Assembly: GCA_015061765.1 (NCBI GenBank)
Contig: SUVZ01000126.1
Span: forward strand, 1 to 9,336
Direction: 5' to 3'
Source of the DNA: Lentisphaerota bacterium
GTDB taxonomy: Bacteria; Verrucomicrobiota; Kiritimatiellia; RFP12; UBA1067
DNA length: 9,336 nt
Of this stretch, positions 5,682-9,336 are shown in pieces. The notes beneath the pieces were generated by a model that ran no database searches, had not been told where the DNA came from, and saw only the letters and a program-made list of their open reading frames with translations. The first letter of the stretch is position 1. Each line of letters starts with the position of its first letter. The translations under genes and the position numbers were made by a program.

Positions 5682-6833
5682 ATGAACGACACGAAAGAAT
5701 CGGTAAGAAATGAAATCAACCAGATAGACGACGAGCTCGTGAAGCTCTTCGTGCGCAGGATGGAGGCCTCCGAGCGGATGGCCGACGTGAAGCGCGAAAG
5801 TTCGGAGCCGGTGCAGGATCCGGCGCGCGAACGCAGCATCCTCGCAAAGGTGGCCAAGGCCGTCGGACCGGACCTCGAGAACGAGGCGCGGCTCATGTTC
5901 ACCACGCTCATGTCGATCTCGCGCGGGCGTCAGCGCGCCGAGCTCGCGGGGGACAGCGCGTTCGCCAAGGCGATATCCGAGGCGACCGCCGCCACGCCGG
6001 ATACGTTTCCGTCCTCCGCATCGGTGGCGTGTCCCGGCGTCGAGGGCGCCTACTCCCAGCAGGCGGCGTGCCGTCTGGTGAACTTCCCCACGATCTTCTA
6101 CTTCAAAGGGTTCGACGACGTGTTCTCCGCCGTCGAAAAGGGGATGTGCGACTACGGCGTGCTTCCCATCGAGAACTCGGCCGCCGGAAGCGTCACCGCC
6201 GTGTATGATCTCATGGCGAAGCACAACTTCAAGATAGTGCGTGCGGTGAAGCTCCGCATCCGCCATGTGCTTCTCGCTCCGCGCGGAACGAAACTCGAGG
6301 ATGTAAAGGAGATCTCCAGCCATCCGCACGCCATTGCGCAGTGCTCCGAGTTCCTGCACGGACTTCAGGGAATCAGGGCCGTCCCCGCCACGAACACGGC
6401 CGCCGCCGCCGCCGCGGTCGCGAACTCCGGCAGAAAGGACGTCGCAGTCATCGCATCGCGCGAATGCGCGGAGCTGTACGGGCTTGAGGTCATCAAGGAG
6501 GACATCTCAAACACGGCAAGCAACTACACGCGCTTCATCTGCATCTCGAAGCGCAACGAGATCTATCCCGATGCGGACAAGTTCTCGGTGATGATGAGCC
6601 TCAACCACCGTCCGGGCGCGCTTACCGACGTGCTCGTGAAGTTCGCCGCGACAGGCGTCAACCTCACGAAGCTCGAGTCCCGCCCCGTGCCCGGCTCCGA
6701 CTTCGAGTTCCGCTTCATCTTCGACTTCGAGGCGACCCCGCATGATCCGCGCGTGGTGAAGATGCTCTCCGGCTTCTCGATGGATCCCGAGATAGAGCGC
6801 TTCACCTTCCTTGGCGCGTATTCCGAGAAGTGA
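5682..6833 (+). CDS. pheA: Bifunctional chorismate mutase / prephenate dehydratase (P-protein)
   Basis: This 383-residue protein converts chorismate to prephenate and then to phenylpyruvate, committing flux to phenylalanine. Residues 1 to about 88 form an AroQ chorismate mutase helix bundle, with likely active-site residues R9, R26, K37, D46, R49 and E50. After a linker (about 89-113), the dehydratase domain runs from about 114 to 290 with GVEGAYSQQAA (119-129), LPIENSAAGSV (161-171) and the catalytic NYTRF (281-285, Thr283). The ACT domain runs from about 300 to 383 with GALT (312-315) and ESRP (332-335), the allosteric Phe-binding motifs, so feedback inhibition is expected. The wording of the dehydratase resembles Clostridia P-proteins. 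GGAGG (5667-5671) lies ten bases before the ATG, inside the end of the DAHP synthase gene, which argues for translational coupling. Confidence 0.96.
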   Translation: MNDTKESVRNEINQIDDELVKLFVRRMEASERMADVKRESSEPVQDPARERSILAKVAKAVGPDLENEARLMFTTLMSISRGRQRAELAGDSAFAKAISEATAATPDTFPSSASVACPGVEGAYSQQAACRLVNFPTIFYFKGFDDVFSAVEKGMCDYGVLPIENSAAGSVTAVYDLMAKHNFKIVRAVKLRIRHVLLAPRGTKLEDVKEISSHPHAIAQCSEFLHGLQGIRAVPATNTAAAAAAVANSGRKDVAVIASRECAELYGLEVIKEDISNTASNYTRFICISKRNEIYPDADKFSVMMSLNHRPGALTDVLVKFAATGVNLTKLESRPVPGSDFEFRFIFDFEATPHDPRVVKMLSGFSMDPEIERFTFLGAYSEK

Positions 6834-6850
6834 GTCGCAGGCCGCATGCC

Positions 6851-7906
6851 ATGACGAACATCCACATAAACGCATCGACGGGATATGACGTGACGGTCGG
6901 CGCCGGTGCGTCGGAGTCCGCCGCAGACTTCATCTGCGGCAGTCTCCGGCGCGTAAGGAAGGTTGCCGTCGTCACAGACTCCAATGTCGACGGGCTTCAC
7001 TCCGCATCCGTCGTATCCCGCCTGGCTGCGGCGGGACTGAAGGTGGAGAAGTTCACCTTCCCCGCGGGCGAGAGCTCCAAGAACCTCGCCACGTACGCAT
7101 CGCTGATAGATTTTCTCGCCGCGAAGCGCCTTGACCGTACGGACATCGCGCTTGCGCTCGGCGGCGGAGTGACCGGCGACCTTACCGGATTCGCCGCCGC
7201 CACGTACAAGCGGGGGATCGACTTCGTGCAGATGCCGACGTCGCTTCTGGCGATGGTCGATTCGTCCGTCGGCGGCAAGACCGGCGTCGACATCGCCGCC
7301 GGAAAGAACCTTGTCGGGGCGTTCCACCAGCCGCGCGCCGTGTTCTGCGATCTCCGGTTTCTCGACACTCTTCCGGACGATTGGCGAATGGACGGCATGG
7401 GCGAGGTGCTGAAGTACGCGATACTCGGCGACGCCGGACTGTTCGGGCTCCTTGAATCCAATCCCCTCGCACCGATAGGCGAACGGGAGATCTCCGCCTG
7501 CATAGGAATGAAGCGCGACATCGTGGAGGTGGACGAAAAGGAGTCGGGCGCACGCAAGCTGCTGAACCTCGGCCACACGTTCGCGCATGCGATAGAGCTG
7601 TTGAGCGGCTACGGGATATCCCACGGACGCGCAGTCGCCACGGGCATCGCGATGGCTTCGCGCGCGGCGGCGAAATGCGGCGTTCTTCCGGCGCAGGACT
7701 GTGCGCGCATCGAATCTCTCGTTTCGGCCATGGGGTATGACGGGCGTACGGGATTCGCTGCCACCGATATCGCGGAGGCGATTCTCGGCGACAAGAAGGT
7801 GGAGGGCGATTCGATAGACTTCGTGCTCCCGCAGTCCATCGGCGTCTGCGCCGTCCGCAGGACGCCGCTTCCAGAGATAGGAAAGGTCGTTGAAGATGCA
7901 GTCTGA
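6851..7906 (+). CDS. aroB: 3-dehydroquinate synthase
   Basis: This 351-residue NAD- and zinc-dependent enzyme cyclises DAHP to 3-dehydroquinate, the second shikimate step. Visible motifs are PAGESSKN (about 72-79), ALGGGVTGDLTGF (102-114, NAD-binding), PTSLLAMVDSSVGGKTGV (129-146), GKNLVGAFHQP (151-161), and zinc ligands E185 (GMGEVLKYA), H242 (NLGHTFAHAIE) and H258 (SHGRAVATG). The length is normal. Two starts are possible. ATG at 6851 lies 17 bp after pheA with only a weak CAGG upstream. GTG at 6830 overlaps the pheA stop by four bases and would add seven residues. I prefer the ATG because MTNIHINASTGYDV aligns with the usual AroB N-terminus, but the GTG is not excluded. The 3' end overlaps aroA by 11 bp. 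Confidence 0.95.
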   Translation: MTNIHINASTGYDVTVGAGASESAADFICGSLRRVRKVAVVTDSNVDGLHSASVVSRLAAAGLKVEKFTFPAGESSKNLATYASLIDFLAAKRLDRTDIALALGGGVTGDLTGFAAATYKRGIDFVQMPTSLLAMVDSSVGGKTGVDIAAGKNLVGAFHQPRAVFCDLRFLDTLPDDWRMDGMGEVLKYAILGDAGLFGLLESNPLAPIGEREISACIGMKRDIVEVDEKESGARKLLNLGHTFAHAIELLSGYGISHGRAVATGIAMASRAAAKCGVLPAQDCARIESLVSAMGYDGRTGFAATDIAEAILGDKKVEGDSIDFVLPQSIGVCAVRRTPLPEIGKVVEDAV

Positions 7907-8960
7907 AGCATGCCGCAAAACCATACTTCCGGGAATGCGGCGCGGTCGCGTGACCGTGCCGTCGTCAAAGTCGATAGCGCATCGCGAACTGATAGCCGCG
8001 ATTCTCAGCGGCGTCGAGGAGCCTGTCATCCGCGGCGAGTCCCGCGACACGGAGGCGACGCGCAGGTGCCTGAAGGCGATGATGTCCGGGGGGACGGAAT
8101 GGCCGTGCGGCGAGAGCGGTTCCACGCTTCGCTTCCTCACGCCCATTGCAGGCGTCATGGGATGGAAGGGGCGCTTCATCTGCGAAGGGCGTCTTGCGGA
8201 GCGTCCTCAGATGCCGTTCGAAAGGAAATCCAGGTATGCCGTTCCCGGAAACGTCTCGTCGCAGTTCGTCTCGGGTCTGCTGATGGCGTTGCCTCTCGCG
8301 GATTGGGACAGCGAGATTGTCGTTGAAGGGAAATTCGAAAGCTCCGCATACGTCGATCTGACGGAACATGTCCTGAAGGATGCCGGAATCGTCATCGAGA
8401 AACCGGATGCAGGACATTGGAGGATCCGCGGCGGACAGCGCTACTCCATTGCCGGAGGACGCGAAGTCGAGGGAGACTGGTCGCAGGCCGCGTTCTTTCT
8501 GGCGATGGGTGCCGATGTGGATGGACTCAATGCGGATTCCGCGCAGGGCGACCGCGCCGTCGTGGAGCTTCTCGATGCTCCGGTTGTCGATGCGTCGCCT
8601 GTGCCGGACCTCATACCCGCGCTTGCCGCGCATGCGGCGTACGGACCTGGCGTAGTAAGGTTCGTGAATTGCGGCCGTCTTCGCATCAAGGAGAGCGACA
8701 GGCTTGAATCGACGGCGGCGATGGTGAACGCGGTCGGCGGCAGGGCGACGGTCGATGGCGACACTCTGACAATTGAGGGTGTCACCGATCTGCCGGGCGG
8801 CGAAGTGGATGTGAAGGGCGATCATCGCATCGCGATGTCCGCCGCCGTGCTTGCGTGCGGGGCGTCCGGCCCAGTCACCGTGAACGACGCGTCCGTCGTG
8901 GCAAAATCATATCCCGGTTTCTGGCGGGATTTCGAAAGTCTGGAAAGGGTTGGAAAATGA
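7896..8960 (+). CDS. aroA: EPSP synthase (3-phosphoshikimate 1-carboxyvinyltransferase), unusually compact
   Basis: This 354-residue enzyme joins phosphoenolpyruvate to shikimate 3-phosphate. All landmark motifs are present: PSSKSIAHR (22-30, with K25, S26 and R30), CGESGSTLRF (71-80), ERP (102-104), NVSSQF (119-124), VEGDWSQAAFF (191-201), the catalytic Asp238 in VPDLIPAL, IKESDR (264-269, Glu266), GDHRIAMS (308-315, Arg311) and AKSYPGFW (336-343, Lys337). The family is usually about 420-450 residues. The shortfall is concentrated in three connecting segments (64-70, 105-116, 227-236). The frame is unbroken and active-site residues are kept, so it is probably functional. GESGSTLRF instead of the more common GNSGT suggests the Firmicutes-type subgroup. 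The ATG at 7896 has AAAGG (7882-7886) nine bases upstream; a TTG at 7890 is too close to it. It overlaps aroB by 11 bp and aroC by four (ATGA). Confidence 0.92.
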   Translation: MQSEACRKTILPGMRRGRVTVPSSKSIAHRELIAAILSGVEEPVIRGESRDTEATRRCLKAMMSGGTEWPCGESGSTLRFLTPIAGVMGWKGRFICEGRLAERPQMPFERKSRYAVPGNVSSQFVSGLLMALPLADWDSEIVVEGKFESSAYVDLTEHVLKDAGIVIEKPDAGHWRIRGGQRYSIAGGREVEGDWSQAAFFLAMGADVDGLNADSAQGDRAVVELLDAPVVDASPVPDLIPALAAHAAYGPGVVRFVNCGRLRIKESDRLESTAAMVNAVGGRATVDGDTLTIEGVTDLPGGEVDVKGDHRIAMSAAVLACGASGPVTVNDASVVAKSYPGFWRDFESLERVGK

Positions 8961-9336
8961 GCAGTTCCTACGGAGACAATTACCGGTTATCGATATTCGG
9001 GGAGTCGCACTCGGCTGCGATCGGTGTCACGATCGAAGGGCTTCCCGCAGGCTCCGAGATTGATGCGGCGGCGCTTCAGTCCTTCATGGAGCGGCGTGCG
9101 CCGGGGCGCGATGCGCTATCGACCGCGAGGCGCGAAGCTGACGCTCCGGAGTTCCTGTGCGGCGTGAAGAACGGAGTGGCGACGGGTGCGCCGATAACGG
9201 CGGTCATCCGCAATTCCGACACCCGCTCGCAGGACTATGCGAACCTGGCGAACGTTCCGCGTCCGGGGCACGCGGACTTCCCGGCGGAGGTGAAGTTCGG
9301 CGGGCACCAGGACCGCTCAGGCGGCGGACATTTCTC
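8957..9336 (+). CDS. aroC: Chorismate synthase, N-terminal 126 residues (3' truncated by window)
   Basis: The enzyme eliminates phosphate from EPSP to give chorismate, using reduced FMN. Visible motifs are SYGDNYRLSIFGESHSAAIGV (4-24 in part), IEGLPAG (26-32), RRAPGRD (46-52), EADAPEF (60-66), GAPITAVIRN (77-86), PRPGHADF (101-108) and SGGGHF (121-126). His18 in GESHS is the conserved active-site histidine. Ser follows it where many family members have Gly or Cys. GGHQDRSGGGHFS resembles Clostridia-type enzymes. The start overlaps the aroA stop in an ATGA, with GGAAAGGG (8942-8949) seven bases upstream, so translation is coupled. The gene runs off the window; the operon may continue. Confidence 0.95.
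   Translation, partial: MSSSYGDNYRLSIFGESHSAAIGVTIEGLPAGSEIDAAALQSFMERRAPGRDALSTARREADAPEFLCGVKNGVATGAPITAVIRNSDTRSQDYANLANVPRPGHADFPAEVKFGGHQDRSGGGHF

Noticed and set aside
4723..5685. 320-codon plus-strand frame inside the DAHP synthase gene
   Set aside because: It is an alternative frame of the same gene, rich in Arg/Gly/His, with no motif. The aroF frame keeps all four metal ligands.
4520..5911. 463-codon open frame on the minus strand
   Set aside because: It lies antisense to the leader, DAHP synthase and the start of pheA, crosses the terminator, has low-complexity Arg/His-rich composition and no recognisable domain. It is a shadow of GC-rich codons.
6563..8179. 538-codon open frame on the minus strand
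   Set aside because: It is antisense to pheA, aroB and aroA, all clearly coding with conserved motifs. Its translation shows no family signature.

Overview
The window is bacterial, moderately GC-rich and almost fully coding. It holds eight amino-acid biosynthesis or translation genes, plus one short regulatory leader gene that is easily overlooked. The taxon cannot be fixed from this stretch. Features that narrow it loosely are a GlnS-type glutaminyl-tRNA synthetase, promoters of the extended -10 type, a methionine synthase without the reactivation domain, and aromatic-pathway enzymes resembling those of anaerobic gut Firmicutes. An uncultured gut anaerobe, possibly of the Verrucomicrobiota/Kiritimatiellota/Lentisphaerota group, is a low-confidence guess.

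Layout. 1-351 (+) is the 3' end of glnS. A 10-bp inverted repeat (353-376) follows, then a perfect extended -10 promoter (382-390) and hisB (415-999). A 34-bp run of degenerate heptamers (1002-1035) fills the gap before hisA (1046-1774). hisA converges on metH (1918-4359, minus strand) across 143 bp with no clear terminator. metH has an extended -10 box placed so close to its ATG that its mRNA is predicted to be leaderless.

Divergent from metH is an aromatic amino acid operon: promoter (4429-4457), a 25-residue leader peptide with five Phe and three Tyr codons (4485-4562), an intrinsic terminator (4588-4630), then DAHP synthase (4667-5680), chorismate mutase/prephenate dehydratase (5682-6833), aroB (6851-7906), aroA (7896-8960) and aroC (from 8957, cut off at the window end). 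The genes abut or overlap. The order puts the pathway entry enzyme and the phenylalanine-branch enzyme first, followed by three common shikimate steps.

The main discovery is that the leader forms a complete four-segment ribosome-mediated attenuator. Segment 1 (4492-4500) can pair with segment 2 (4539-4547). Segment 2 (4538-4546) can pair instead with segment 3 (4595-4603) over nine perfect base pairs. Segments 3 and 4 form the terminator hairpin followed by a T tract. Ribosome stalling on the Phe/Tyr cluster should favour 2:3 and read-through; full translation should favour termination. The operon is therefore predicted to be induced by shortage of charged tRNA-Phe or tRNA-Tyr, with DAHP synthase probably also feedback-controlled through its N-terminal regulatory domain.

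Other points worth checking are the leaderless metH, an unusually compact EPSP synthase with three short connecting segments, the heptamer repeat between hisB and hisA, and the inverted repeat over the hisB -35 region.
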